64,000 nucleotides of DNA from Hemerocallis citrina (GCA_017893485.1 CM030362.1:258420244-258484243); one strand, 5' to 3'. Shown: positions 47,311-60,091, counted from the stretch's first letter. A program made the numbers and translations. Notes: a model not told the origin generated them from the letters alone.

Positions 47311-48908
47311 TCCTTCCATGTTTAGGGGGCTCGACCTTCGGCATTGACCTCGAGCCATGCCTGAGCTTTCTCAAGCTAACTGGGCTACGCGCTCGGCAGT
47401 GCCTCCGAGCCACAACCCGACAACTCTTCCCTGTTAAGGGGGAACGACCTTTGGCATTGACCTCGAGCCACACCCTAGCTTTCTTAAGCTAATTGGGCTA
47501 CGCACTCGGCAATGCCTCCGAGCCAGAACCCGTCGACTCTTCCATGTTAAGGGGGCTCGACCTTCGGCATTGACCTCGAGCCACGCCCTAGCTTTCTCAA
47601 GCTAACTGGGCTACGCGCTCGGCAATACCTTCGAGCCACAACCCGATGACTCTTCCATGTTAAGGGGCTTGACCTTCGGTATTAACCTTGAGCCACGCCC
47701 TAGCTTTCTCAAGCTAACTGGGCTACACGCTCGGCAATACCTTTGAGCCATAACCCGATGATTCTTCCATGTTAAGGGGGCTCGACCTTCTGCATTGACC
47801 TCGAGCTATGCCCTAGCTTTCTCAAGCTAACCGGGCTATGCGCTCGGTTGTGCCTCCGAGCCACAACCCGACAACTCTTCCATGTTAAGGGAGCTCGATC
47901 ATCGGTATTGACCTCGAGCCATGCCCTAACTTTCTCAAGCTAATTGGGTTACGCGCTCGGCAATGCCTCCGAGCCACAACCCGACGACCCTTCCTTGTTA
48001 AGGGGGCTCGACCATCGGCATTAACCTCGAGCCACTCCCTAGCTTTCTCAAGCTAACTGGGCTACGCGCTCGGTAATACCTTTGAACCACAACCCGGTGA
48101 CTTTTCCATGTTAAGGGGGCTCGACCTTCGGCATTGACCTCGAACCACTCCCTAGCTTTCTCAAGCTAACTGGGCTACACGCTTGGTAATACCTCCGAGT
48201 CACAACCCGACAACTCTCACATGTTAAGGGGGCTCGACCTTCGGCATTGACCTCGAGCCACGCCCTAGCTTTCTCAAGCTAATTGGGCTACGCTCTCCGC
48301 CATGCCTCTGAGCCACAACCCGACGACTCTTCCATGTTAAGGGGGCTCGACCTTCGGCATTGACCTCGAGCCACGCCCTAGCTTTCTCAAGCTAACTGGG
48401 CCACGTGCTTGGCAATACCTCCGAGCCACAACCCGACGACTCTTCCATGTTAAGGGGGCTCGACCTTCGTCATTGACCTCGAGCCACACCCTAGCTTTCT
48501 CAAGCTAACTGGGCTATGCTCTCGACCATGCCTCTGAGCCACAACTCGACGACTCTTCCATGTTAAGGGGGCTCGACCTTCAGCATTGACCTCGAGCCAC
48601 GCCCTAGCTTTCTCAAGCTAACTGGGCCACGCGCTTGACAATACCTCCGAGCCACAACCCGATGACTCTTCCATGTTAAGGGGGCTCGACCTTAGTCATT
48701 GACCTTGAGCCATGCCCTAGTTTTCTCAAGCTAACTGGGCTATGCGCTATGCAATACCCCCGAGCCACAACCCGATAACTCTTCCATGTTAAGGGGGCTC
48801 TACCTTCGGCATTGACCTCAAGCCACGCCCTAGATTTCTCAAGATACCTGGGCTTCGCGCTCGGCAATACCCTCGAGCCACAGCCCGACAACTCTCACAT
48901 GTTAAGGG
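47311..48908 (+). repeat. Element B first tandem array, about 14 copies
   Basis: A ~113-bp unit repeats about 14 times. Each has CTCGACCTTCGGCATTGACC, CGAGCCACGCCCTAGCTTTC, TCAAGCTAACTGGGCTACGC, GCTCGGCAATACCTCCGAGC and CTCTTCCATGTTAAGGGGG. It is non-coding and lies between pol and the antisense gene. Each unit has two CGAGCCAC-headed halves, like the second array. Confidence 0.9.
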
Positions 48909-49017
48909 GATCTTCAACACTCCGAGTGCCCAAGGGGTTTTCGTCAAAGCAACCAAGCCTTAAACCTTTGGTTGATATTTCAGCTCTCCCCCTACCCAAA
49001 ATTTTCATTAAGATTCA

Positions 49018-49312
49018 GGGCGCTCGCCTTCGACAAGCACCCCGAGCTCCGAACCATGGATCGACCCACCTTTCACCCGTTGGCAATAGGGGAAAAACAA
49101 CACTCATAGCCGTTACCCCCAATTGTCAGAGGGTGGCAGGGCAGCCACCGATCTGGGACTCTCGGCCAAAAGTTTCATTGGGGGCGCTCGCCTTCAGGAA
49201 GCGCCCCAAGCCCTGCCTCTGAGACTGACCCACCTTTCACCCACTGACAACAGGGGATAAAACAACACTCATAGTCGTTACCCCCAATTGTCAGAGGGTG
49301 GCAAGAGAGTCA
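49018..49312 (+). repeat. Two-copy tandem duplication in element B
   Basis: A ~164-bp unit starting GGGCGCTCGCCTTC is present at about 49018-49183 and again to 49312. Shared text includes CCACCTTTCACCC, AACAACACTCATAG and CCCCAATTGTCAGAGGGTGG. Confidence 0.8.
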
Positions 49313-49716
49313 CCAGCGATGAGAACTCACGGTGAAGTGAGACGATTTCTGATGAATTACTGATGAAGGGGTGAGGGTTATATAGCCCTCCAAAAAGGCA
49401 CATTTATGACATTGTGAAGTAGAAACAACGGAAGATATAGCGACATTGGAAGACGAAACAGCTCGGCTCCTGAGCAAAATAGAGATCCTCCCTCAGAGTC
49501 ACTACCCTAATCAGGGTGAATCTGCATTTGACACGGGTCTCGAGTCACTCCCTCGTTTTCTACAAAGTAGGGGGTTCGGTGCCCGGTTCGAGGAACAATC
49601 AACGTCCTAGTTTTTCCAACTCAAAGAGGATCAGACAAATCAAATCTTATTCATAAGCGCCCTCAAAGGCTACGGTACAATTAAAAAATGTTACAGCATT
49701 ATCCCTCTACCTCTAC
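49313..49716 (+). other. Spacer between duplication and antisense gene
   Basis: Mixed-composition sequence with no recognised motif. It may include the 3' untranslated part of the antisense gene (minus strand). Confidence 0.4.
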
Positions 49717-52700
49717 CTAAGGGTCTCTCACCAGACCTTCCGGGCTCACAAGAGCCGCCTCAAGTCTTGCAGAACGGGTTCGCCCTCCGGCAGCCTCATC
49801 CCCCATCTTGGGCATAGCCATTGTCGACGTCCCCACAGCGGAGCTCTGCGCATTAGAGGGCCTCGCCATCTCCAAATATAGGGTCGGCGAGGAATCCAAA
49901 ACAGAAGGGACTCCCAGCTCTGGACGGCCGAACCGAGACCGTCTGGCGCCTAGTAGGACCTTCAACCTCTGGATCTCCAGCTTCTTTTCAACCACAACCC
50001 CATGAAGAACGGACTCGGAGGTCAGCTGCCTGGTAGAAGCATTAGACAGGGACCAGTTTGTCTCAGCACTCCCCCAGTCCCGATCGGCTATGGCCATCTT
50101 CAGGTGTGCCGCCTCTAAGATGAGCTTCTTGGACTTGGTCATAAAATAGCCTACTGCAGCTTCTCGATCGCAAGCCTACTTGCGATAGCTGATCAAGACA
50201 CTCTCCTTGGACTCTAGTCTATCCCGAAGTTGACGGACCTCGACAGAACTGAGGTCGGCACCCAGGGCCTCGTTAACCTGGCAAGAGAGAAGGAAATCAC
50301 AATTCACTAAAAATCCACACAAGTCATAGAAGGTCAACCCAAATATCTAGTTGTATTGATTCAAAAATTGATTACAAAAAGCAGTGGCCAGTCCACATTC
50401 GGCAATACAAAAAGAAACAAAAAAAGAGGAAAGGGGAAGAAAGTATTTTAGCTACTGCAGAGGGGGGAGCTGCACCTCTTCGTCCGCTGCCGCACCCCCC
50501 TCCTCCTCCTCCAAGGCGGGGTCCCTCGGAGCCTCATCGCCCTTGCCCCCGAGGGTTGGCGGATGCACGGGGGGTACCCACCCACAGTTGAGGTGTTCGA
50601 TCTTCGCTTCAGGGTAAAGGAGCAGAAAGTGCTCCTTCGCCCTATCATACACCTCATCTTGGGCACTGATCACCTCTTCCGCCACTGCCATCGCCATCTC
50701 GTCGTACTCCGCCTGTGCCTTTCCTCGGGCCGTGGCCATTTCACGAAGATTCTCATCCTGTTGAGAGGCGAGCTCGGCTTGGAGGACCTGCACCTTCCCT
50801 TGAGCAGCCTTCAGCTCGAGCTTGACGTCCTTCGCCTCTCGAATGTATCGATCGGCGTTCCGCTTCTCGGCTTGGACCTCTTTCTCCAGGCACCTCCTCA
50901 TCTGGTCCCCGGTCAGCAACGCCTGGTCGAGAAGGGAATTTCAGAAGATTACCCAGTACAAAAGAAATGAACAAGACAGAAAAAACCAACACTTAGCACC
51001 ACTTAAGCCTGAGCCCACTTCATATGGGCCGTCTCCGTGGTTTCGATCGCCAGAACATTCCGATCGCGCACTGTGGCGAGCTTGGCGACCACCTCCATGG
51101 AGATCGGGCCCTCGGCTAGCGAGTCTCCCTCCTTCACCGACTAGTCTAGGGCATATGGCCTTAGCCCCCCCTCGCCAACCATCTGCCTGGCGACGGGACG
51201 GACGGCGGGGGTCACAGCCCTCAGGACCTCAGTAACCTTTCGACTACTCATGCTCGGCCCCAACTCCTTCGCCTCTCGGGACGAGTGCTTCTTTTTCAGC
51301 CTCTTGGGGGACGGCTCCGAAGGGACCTTCGCCGCCTCTTGGGCTGGCCCCGCCCCCGATGCTGCTTGCTGGGCCCTCTTCTTCTAGGCCAGTGCCAACA
51401 GGGCCTTCCTCGCCTCAAGCTTGGCTAGTTCCATAACTGCAATAAAGAGAAAAAATGTTAATACAAAAGCAGAAGGTTAGACAAGAATGAAACAAAAAAT
51501 GTACAGGGATCAGTTGGGCTCAGTCCGGCTTGTGCAAGGTGTATCTCGGTCACGCGGGGCCAACCGATGCTGTGCCCCTCAACGATTTTGTCTACATCAT
51601 CCCACTCTACCTCAGTCAAGTCCCAACGCCTCGGGAGTTTGAAGTTTGGCTTGAAGAAGTTCCAGGCCGTAGAGATTTCCCAAGGCACTTTGCTCCCAAC
51701 AACGAAGTACTTCTCCTTCCACCCCTTTATGGAGTTCGGGTGACCGTGCAACACCCTCTTGTGAGGGAGGGGCGAGATGTAGAATATGCCCTCCATATCA
51801 CCGAGCTAGCTTACCCCCAAGACCGTGCAGAAGTACTTCAACTTAAGGGGGACCGTCTTCTCCTGAAACTTCAAAATGAAGCAAATCAGATGCTTCCATG
51901 AATCAGGGTTGTACTGCATCGGTCTCAGTTCCCCCCACTCAGCACCCTCTTGATGAACGGATGCAGCAGCAACCTTAGTCCCGAGACAAAAGCATCCTCA
52001 GGAAACATGCAGAAGCCGGAGGCCAACTCGGTGGTGGGGCGAAGACCGGGGCTTGGAATCATCAACTCGTACTCCTTGGGGATGAAGTAACTGGCCCTTA
52101 TAATGAGCAGAAAATAGGTCTTCAGCACACACTATGTGTTGTCCATCTTTATCTGAGGCCAGCTGGTCGAAGGCACCTCCATGTGGAATTGAACAAGGCT
52201 CTCCACATCGTTAGGATACATCCTGATCGACCCTGCCCTCTTGGAAAAGGGGACGTCAAATCCTGGTTTCGGTGCGAACTCGTCCGGCGAGTTCGGACTA
52301 TCCGGCATTCGCCATTTCCTCTTCTTACTACGAGTTCGAGGCTTCCTCGGCAGACATGGTGTCGACAAAAAGGGAGAGGGGGGAGAGCCCCTCCTCCCTC
52401 GCCTCCTTCCTCTTCAACCCCTTCCTCGCCTCCTTCCTCCTCACCTTCTTCCTCCTCGCCTCCTTCCTCAGACTCTCCTTCCTCAACCTACTCGCCTGAG
52501 GACTCTACTATCTCCGACTCGCGAATCTGTAGAGGGGCCACGTCCAGGACCCGATCATCTGTATCGCAGGACGTGGAATCTGGCTGCCCCTTTCCCTCCG
52601 ACTGTCCCTCTCCCACATTAGGTCGGTCGTCCAGGTCCCACGACAACGAGTCCGAATCACGATCATCTTCACCCCGAATGGAGGAACTCGCTTCGGAGTC

Positions 52701-52718
52701 AGACTGAGTGCCAGACAA
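49717..52718 (-). pseudogene. Antisense gene of a Tat element (Transposase_28-like), decayed
   Basis: On the strand opposite to gag-pol there is an intron-bearing coding region. The N-terminal part is acidic (about 52718-52500). Next come YFIPKEYELMIPSPGLRP and HPFIKRVLSGG (about 52090-51950), then FYISPLPHKRVLHGHPNSI and GWKEKYFVVGSKVPWEI (51796-51620). These match the conserved order of the antisense ORF protein of Tat elements (Pfam Transposase_28, called a putative gypsy-type transposon protein). A GT..AG intron lies at 51437-51504. Another ends at 50923. The exon 50922-50452 is a coiled-coil-like Glu/Ala/Lys-rich tail, and a further block (50285-49717) is similar. Stops and frameshifts occur (for example near 52130 and 51900). 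Its function is unknown. Confidence 0.7.
51437..51504 (-). other. Intron of the antisense gene
   Basis: Minus-strand donor CCCT|GTACATTTTTTG and acceptor CTTTATTGCAG|TTATGG enclose 68 T-rich bases. The coding text is continuous in style across it. Confidence 0.6.
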
Positions 52719-52851
52719 TGCAAAATAAAATACTAATCTGAATACTATTAGACGGAGAGTTCACCGTAAAAGTCGTCGCCGGCAGAGTGGAGAGAGAAGC
52801 TCCTGGTCTTAGAGAGAAAATGCAAAATGAAGAAATGAGGGAGGGAGGGGG

Positions 52852-52860
52852 ATTTATATA
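52852..52860 (-). promoter_or_regulatory. TATA box for the antisense gene
   Basis: The minus strand reads CCACTATATAAATCCCCCTC, then a pyrimidine-rich leader (CCTCCCTCATTTCTTCATTT) about 130 bp before the first coding block. Composition and position fit a plant core promoter for the antisense gene. Confidence 0.6.
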
Positions 52861-53019
52861 GTGGAATTGATGCTTCGAATCCAGTGCCAAAATCCCCACC
52901 GTCCAATCTTGATCATCAAGATCTAAAGGCCACTATCATTTCAAACGCCTCGAATTCCACACCCGTGATGTCAGCATCACATGAAATTTTCTAGTTTTTA
53001 CTCACAACTTTCACAGTAG

Positions 53020-54480
53020 GCATGGTGGGTCGAAGCTCGCTTCACTACGAGCCACCCCGGAGCTTTTCCAACAAGTATAGGGACTCGGCGCTCGGTAGTG
53101 ACCTCGAGCCACCCCCTAGCTTTTATAGCAAGATTGGGGCTCGACGGTTGGTAGCAATTCCAAGCTACCCCTGGGCCTTTTCCAACAAGTATGGGGGGTT
53201 CGGCGCTCGGCAATGACCTCGAGCCACCCCCTATCTTTTACAGCAAGCTTGGGGCTCGACGGTCGGTAGCGATTTCGAGCCACCCCAGGGATTTTCCACC
53301 AAGTATGGAGGCTCGACGCTCGGCAGTAACCTCGAGCCACCCCTAGCTTTTACAGCAAGCTTGGGGCTCGATGGTCGGTAGCGATTCCAAGCCATTCCAG
53401 AGCTTTTGCAACAAGTATAGGGGGTTCGGCGCTCGGTAGTGGTCTCGAACCACCCCTAGCTTTTACAATAAGCTTGGGGCTCGATGATTGGTAGCAACTC
53501 TATGCCACCCCCTAGCTTTTACAACAAGCTTGGGGCTCAATAGTCTGTGGCAATTCCGAGCCACCCCAGAGCTTTTTCAACAAGTATGGGGAGTTCGGCG
53601 CTCGGTAATGACCTCGAGCCACCCCTTAGCTTTTACAGCAAGCTTGGGGCTCGACGGTTGGTACTATTCCGAGCCACCCCTAGGGATTTTCCACCAAGTA
53701 TGGAGGCTCGGACGCTCGGCAATGACCTCGAGCCACCCCCTAGCTTTTACAGCAAGCTTGGGGCTCGAAGGTCAGGTAGCGATTCTGAGTCACCCCTAGC
53801 ACTTTTCCAACAAGCATGGAGGCACGGCGCTCTGCAGTGACCTCGAGCCACCCCTAGCTTTTCAGGGGCTCGACGGTAGGGTAGTGATTCCGAGCCACCC
53901 CAGTGCTTTTCCAACAAGCATAGGGGGCTCGGTGCTTGGTAGTGATCTCGAGCCAACCCCTAGCTTCTACAACAAGCTTGGGGCTCGACGGATCGGTAGC
54001 AACTCCGAGCCACCCCGTAGCTTTTACAACAAGCTTGGGGCTCAATGGTCAGTGGTAACTCCGAGCCACCCCAGAGCTTTTCCAACAAGTATGGAGGCTC
54101 GGTGCTCGGTAGTGACCTCGAGTCACCCCCTAGCCTTTACAGCAAGCTTGGGGCTCGACGGTCGGTAGCGATTCCGAGCCACCCCGGGGCTTTTCTAACA
54201 AGTACGGGGACTCGGCGCTCGGTAGTGACCTCGAGCCACCCCCTAGATTTTACAGCAAGCTTGGGGCTCGACGGTTGGTAGCAATTTTGAGACACCCCAG
54301 TGCTTTTCCAACAAGCATGGGGGCTCGGTGCTCGGCAGTGATCTCGGGCCACCCCCTAACTTTTACAACAAACTTGGGACTCGACGGTCTGTACCAACTC
54401 CGAGCCACCCCAATGCTTTTCTAACAAGCAGGGGGCTCGGCGCTCGGTAGTGACCTTGAGCCACCCCAGAGCTTTTTTGG
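53020..54480 (+). repeat. Element B second tandem array, 56/113-bp periodicity
   Basis: About 13 units of ~113 bp, each of two similar ~56-bp halves. One half reads CGAGCCACCCCAGAGCTTTT, CCAACAAGTATGGGG, CTCGGCGCTCGGTAGTGACC. The other reads CGAGCCACCCCCTAGCTTTT, ACAGCAAGCTTGGGG, CTCGACGGTCGGTAGCGATT. Some halves are lost, so the order is not perfect. It lies just upstream of the antisense promoter (on that strand) and before the 3' LTR. Confidence 0.9.
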
Positions 54481-54859
54481 GGGGACTCGACCCCTTAGCT
54501 CTCACAGACGAGCTTCTGGGCTCGACATCCGACAGAAAGCCTCGACATCCGAGCTCAAAAAGGTTCGACGCTCAGCGGTAGCCTCGAGCCACCGCCCAGC
54601 TCACTACGAGCCTCGGGGCTCGACGGCTCGGTAATAGGCCCCGGCATTCGAGCGTATAGAAGCTCGACGCTCGACGCCTGGCTTACAACCCTCTATTCTC
54701 GGCTCTCGATGCCCCTCATATCTTTAAGGGATCCACTTCATCCTACCCTGCTGTCCTCTCTAGAAGATACAAACTACATTTTCGCCGCTCCGCTCTTCCT
54801 ACATAGACAAATCACTCCTCCACAACTAGATTACCCAGCCCTCCAGGAGTGGGGGCTCC
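54481..54859 (+). other. 3' untranslated end of element B with polypurine tract
   Basis: A GCTCGACG-rich transition out of the array leads to plain sequence and then to AGGAGTGGGGGCTCC (54845-54859). That is the polypurine tract that abuts the 3' LTR. Confidence 0.75.
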
Positions 54860-55419
54860 TGATATGGGTTAGATGACTGTGGCCCCTTTTGGGCCATCAG
54901 ATCTCCTCAAATCTCACTCTTCCCTGATCATCAGGTCAACAGAGGTCCAATGGGCTCCTACCACCTCAGGCCCACAGGCAAACGGGTCCGACCCGGCCCA
55001 CTAAGGTCCCAAACCCGTTTGCCTCTGCCTATAAATATCAGACCCCCTCCTCACTTCACAAGGTAATCAATCTCTCCCCACCTGAACCCTAGCTGCCCAG
55101 TCTCTTTCTCAGTGACTGACTAGATCGTTGAAGGGCCTGTCGTCAGGACTTCTCCCGGTGTTTCTAGGCAGTGTGCAGGTACAAAAGACCGAATAGAGCT
55201 ATTGGAGCCGAGCCGAGCTACTGGATCCGAGCTGAGCATCCGGCCTCTACCTCTCTGCTCCTACTTCCGAGCCGAGCTACCAACCTCTACCTCTCGGATC
55301 TACCCCCTGAGCCGGTCCCGCTCCCCGAGGTCGGACCGATGCCAGTACTACGGTTTCTATTTCACAAATTACAAGAACTTACACCTGCTGCCCCCACACC
55401 CCAAAATCAAATAGCATCA
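54860..55419 (+). repeat. Element B 3' LTR
   Basis: 560 bp, TGATATGGGTTAGATGA..AGCATCA, TATAAAT at 55030-55036, followed by the TSD ATAAT. It differs from the 5' LTR at many positions, mostly C/T and G/A. Confidence 0.9.
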
Positions 55420-55679
55420 ATAATAACAATAATAATACTAATAATACTCACAAATAATGATATGCATCAAAATAGAATCTGAGTTTAACAATTTTATTAA
55501 AAGTCCGAAAATTAATAACATAAATAGTCGATAAATTTAAAATAGAAAATAAAGTTGATTTATACTATTACTTGAAAAAGATTTTAATAGAAGGTCCAAA
55601 TCGAGTTAAAACAAAAATAAATTTACAAAAAATCAAATTATAGAAAATAAAATACTAATTGTCAGGAATAGGGGTTACA

Positions 55680-56433
55680 ATCCTACCAACCTTACAACAA
55701 AATTTCGTTCCTCGAAATTTGCTTAGGCGGTACATATGACAAAGCAAAAGCAAACTTGTGAAATAATAAAACAGAGAATAAAGGAAAAGAGACAAAATTA
55801 TCGGTAACAAAATAGGGAATTCGAAGGAAAAAACAAAATGGTGACAACACCAGAATAAGAAAGAACATGGATAGGAATGGAGTGATCAAGAATGATGTTA
55901 AATAGAGATTCAATGAATGATGACAATGCAAATGAATGAATCAAGGAAGTAAACAATGCAAGAAAGAGAAGCAACAAGAAAATCCTGGAACCTGTGGATT
56001 ATGGGCCCACCACGCTTCCGTTGCGCCACTCTGATGGTGAAGCTCCAAGCTGTAGACAAGTCGTTGCAGATCAAGCGATGCCGATTGACAGGCCAAGCAG
56101 AAAGAAAAGGAACAGATGACACCGGAATCAAAAGATTATGGGTACGAAAAGAATGAAATCATACCCAATAAGGAATCAATGAACAGAAGAGACAAAAGAC
56201 AACAAGGAATGAAAGAACTGAATGTGAAAGGATCAAAGAGAAATCAGAAGAGACTAGTTTCCAGATCATAAGTTGGATATCAATTGTTCATACGATTCCT
56301 GTATTACTCATACTGTTGAGTCAAACCAATATGATCCCAAATCTGATTATATCAATCAAAGCTAACTTTCTTTCGTTAGTCACGTTTGACTGATATATTA
56401 TCCAAGCCCGGACTCTAATACCACTAAAAACCT
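55680..56433 (-). other. Element A interior (about 754 bp), no gene
   Basis: On the minus strand this runs from a decayed primer-binding site (56411-56423, complement TGGTATTAGAGTC) to a TTTCGAGGAACGAAATTTTG motif (55700-55720) beside the other LTR. I see no gag, protease or pol text. Open frames such as 55910-56131 have no family resemblance. Confidence 0.7.
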
Positions 56434-59200
56434 TGTCATGCCCCGCTTCCCAAAAATACGGAATACGAGCATATAACATTGGCCCAGCGAATGACTAATG
56501 TCACCCATAAGCTGTTTACCTGATCAACTCAACAATATAACCAATACTGCGCAGACAATAATAATAATCTCATTAACAATAATACTTGGAATGAAGCAAT
56601 AAAAATATTCAAATACAATAATAATCCAACGTCTGGAAACAAATAGCAATATTCGGGTTAAAAGCCCACAATACAATGAAATAACAATAGTTCAATAATT
56701 AAATCTTCATGGCAACAATAATTTATTAAGCAGTGATGCTATCAATTCCTTCACCAATATTGTTCTCCCAATCTATCAGGAAATTTTCCATCAACACCTG
56801 TAAATATTACATCTAAAAAGAGGAGAAAATTATCCTTAGAGCAAGTCATGGAAAGCAAATAGAGAAAGTAGGGAACAATGGAATAATGGTATAACAATGA
56901 AGTCAATGGATCAATAGGAATCAATAACATGGCACGATAATCAATATCACGGTAATCGATGCAATGGCTATAAACAATAATTCAATATTCGGTAACAATA
57001 ATCAATGATCAATTCAATATCAATAGGAACAATGAGGAACAATATGCAGTGTCGATATGATGCAACTCTTAAGTCTATTAATCATTTTAATCCTAACTAA
57101 TGCATGTACTACTGCATCCCATACTACAGGCTTGATGCATACAATCAATTTCATTTTAGACTTAAGTGGTGGATTTTATAGTTCATGTACTCGGCAACGA
57201 TATTCAATAAGGACCGATGACCGAATCAATCGAGATATTGTAGTCAGTAATCTACAATTAATCAATAATCGATATGACCAATAGAAAAAAATAGACCAAT
57301 AGACCAATAAATAGGGAAACACGGGCCCCTCCTCTGAGTACAGTCCTTATATTGTCCACTCCTAAAATCAACCCTTAAACCCCGGCTAGTTTATTATTTA
57401 TCAATGCAACAATACAATATGCAATTAACGGACAATTCGGTGAAAAATAGTATCGATAGTGGAACAATAGGTTGGTAACATGAAATAAGACAATTAGAAA
57501 GATGACAATAAGTCATTGGGATCATACAATACCACATACATACATTAATTCATGCAATACAATGATATAGGAATAATTAATTGAAGAAAATCTGAAAAGT
57601 ATAATTCTGGAAATAAAAACACAGCTGTAGTAAAACGGGCATAACCTTTGCTACAAAACTCGGAATTCAAAAATTCAAGATGTTCTGGAAACTAGAAAGA
57701 TAAGGCTACAACTCTTATTCAGAAAGTAATTCATTTTAAGATCTTTTACTAGTTCAAAAATAAAAGACAAATTTCAGGCAGCAAGCAAGATACAGTTTTT
57801 AGGGTATTTTTCATGAAAATAAATTAATTAAACATGATGGGTATCGATTCTTTAGTCAATAAATTATATAATCAGCATGATGGTGTCAAAACATGATAAA
57901 TAAAATTATAACACTTACACACACATACACTAATTTATCATCAATCAACCATCAATCAATCAAACATCATACAACCTAAACAATTGTTTCTACATTAATT
58001 TATTTGTGTTATGATTATATAGTTAACCCTATTATTAATTCTACATGAATGCATGAAAGATCCAATCTTTAGAGTCAAAAGTGGCAGGATGTCAAGAATA
58101 TTGAGGTTAGCTCGTGTAAACCCTCAATAGACCCAACGAAGAGATGAACAAAGAATAATACGATAACAAAGAGATCTACTTGCAAGAGTTTCAACAAAAC
58201 TTGAATTTGATACAATTAACAATTCAAGAGGACGGTGACTTGCATGTTAGACGGTAAAAACGAATACCAAGAATAACGGGATAAGGATCCCGAAGCAACG
58301 AACCCACAAACACACAAAAGAACACGTGTAATACACGTGCAAACAGCGACTTAAGTAAACAAAGAGATAGCAGCACTGCAACAGAGCACACAAATAAAAA
58401 GACTGCAGTAACGGGCAAAGGCAACGAACAGCGTCACCGATGTCGACGGTGAACGGCGCGACGGTGCGACGGATGTAGGGCAGTGCCTGTGGTGCTGGAC
58501 GACGAAGTGGAGGACAGGGGTGATCGGGTTGGAGTTTTGGGTGCCTGTTAATGTCGAGGAGAGCTGAAGAGGAGGAGGGTCACTGGGGGTTTTGGTGGTG
58601 GTACTAGGAGGCGGCGCCGAGAGGGGATGGCGACGAGGGGGTCTCCGAAGCACGGGGGGTCACCAGAAACGTCCGGAGAAGAGAACGGAAGATGGGGATG
58701 GGTGTTTGGCTGTTGACAAGACTTAGGAGGGAGTTTGGGGTTCAACCTGGTGGTTCGGGGGCGTGCTGGCGGTGCTAGATGAGGGCGGCAATGAGAGGGG
58801 AGGTCACCGGAGGGGGTTGGTGGTGGTTGGAGAAGATGGGGAAAGGCTTAGGCGGGAAATAGATTGGGAGAGAGAGAACGGGAGGAGAGAGGAAAGAGGA
58901 AAGAGAATAGACGGCCAGGGTTTCAAAATTGTGCAATTTTTAGGATTTACAGTAGAGTTGTATTTATATGCTACACGGGTCAAATAAAAGCGGTTTTGGG
59001 TCAAGAACACAAGAAATTGCGATTTAGGATTCAATTAAGAGATAGATCAAAATCAGTAGGGTTTAAATAAAAATATCCACCATTCAATAAAAGATAATAG
59101 GTTTAACAAGAAAATCTCAATCAAAAAGAACGGAAATTTTCCATGAACAAATTTAATCAAAAATAAAATAATCAGAAAGAACAATAGGGTATTTAAAATA

Positions 59201-59223
59201 TACATACATACATACATACACAC

Positions 59224-59304
<81 letters not shown>
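59201..59304. repeat. CATA/TA microsatellite
   Basis: CATA repeats pass into about 35 TA repeats. The Helitron entered at the end of this run. Confidence 0.95.
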
Positions 59305-59305
<1 letters not shown>

Positions 59306-60054
59306 TAGATTTGCCCGTGGGCACGTGCCTACGGCACGTCTTCAGAATGATACAACATATGAAAACCTTTGTAAACAGTAAATCAACAATTATGTAGCCC
59401 AAGTTTGAATAGTATGACAATAATTAGTTATAAATAAAAGTCAATGTTTCTAATAGTATATGTTGAAAAATAATTATAAATTGGGGGTATAAATGTCCAT
59501 ATTTTCATAAATATAAATATATATAAGAGAGAGAGAGAGAGAAATAAATTTTTAAATTTTAATTTTTTTAATTTTATTAATTTTTAAATTTTTTATAAAT
59601 TTTTATAAGTTTTTGAATTTTTTGAATTATTTTAAAATTTTTTAAATTTTAAAATTGTTTAGTTTTTAAGTTTTTTAAGTATTTTAAAATTTTTAATTTT
59701 TAATTTTTTTAATTTTTAATTTACTTAATTTTTGAATAGGGGAGAGAGAGAGAGAGAGAGAATTAAATAAATGAAGGAGTTGTTTTGGATGGGGGAGATT
59801 TGAATATGAGTTTTAGAGGGAAACTTTTGGAGGAAAAAATGTGTTTTGTGAGGTTAGATCTGGACCTTTGATTTTAGGGAGATTGAAGGAGAGCCACTTG
59901 ATAATTTTTATAAATTTTTATAAGTTTTTGAATTTTTTGAATTATTTTAAAATTTTAAAAAATTTTAAATTGTTTAGTTTTTAAGTTTTTTTAGTATTTT
60001 AAATTTTTTAATTTTAAATTTTTTAAATTTTTAATTTACTTAATTTTTGAATAG

Positions 60055-60091
<37 letters not shown>

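Larger units (their letters stand above)
21445..55419 (+). mobile_element. Element B: Ty3/gypsy Tat-lineage retrotransposon
   Basis: LTRs of 559 and 560 bp begin TGATATGGGTTAGATGA and end AGCATCA. The TSD is ATAAT (21440-21444 and 55420-55424). The order is LTR, primer-binding site, gag, protease, RT, RNase H, a second RNase H, integrase, repeat array, antisense gene, second repeat array, polypurine tract, LTR. A second RNase H and an antisense ORF near the 3' end are traits of the Tat lineage. All sense genes carry stops or frameshifts. Two elements (G and C) interrupt pol. The LTRs differ visibly at many positions, more than those of D, so B is an older insertion. Confidence 0.9.
18499..55679 (-). 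repeat. Element A left LTR, split by element B
   Basis: The LTR pieces are 18499-21444 and 55425-55679, about 3.2 kb in total. They pair with 56434-60634 once its Helitron is removed. It contains a GC-rich, strand-biased part (about 20400-20930), a minus-strand TATAAATA box at about 20986-20995, and TA and TAA microsatellites near its end. Confidence 0.85.

Noticed and set aside
47311..48908. Regular repeats that might suggest a CRISPR array
   Set aside because: Units are ~113 bp in direct tandem without unique spacers, inside a plant retrotransposon.
55956..56131. Open frames in the interior of element A as a gag candidate
   Set aside because: No zinc knuckle or capsid motif, and frames occur on both strands.
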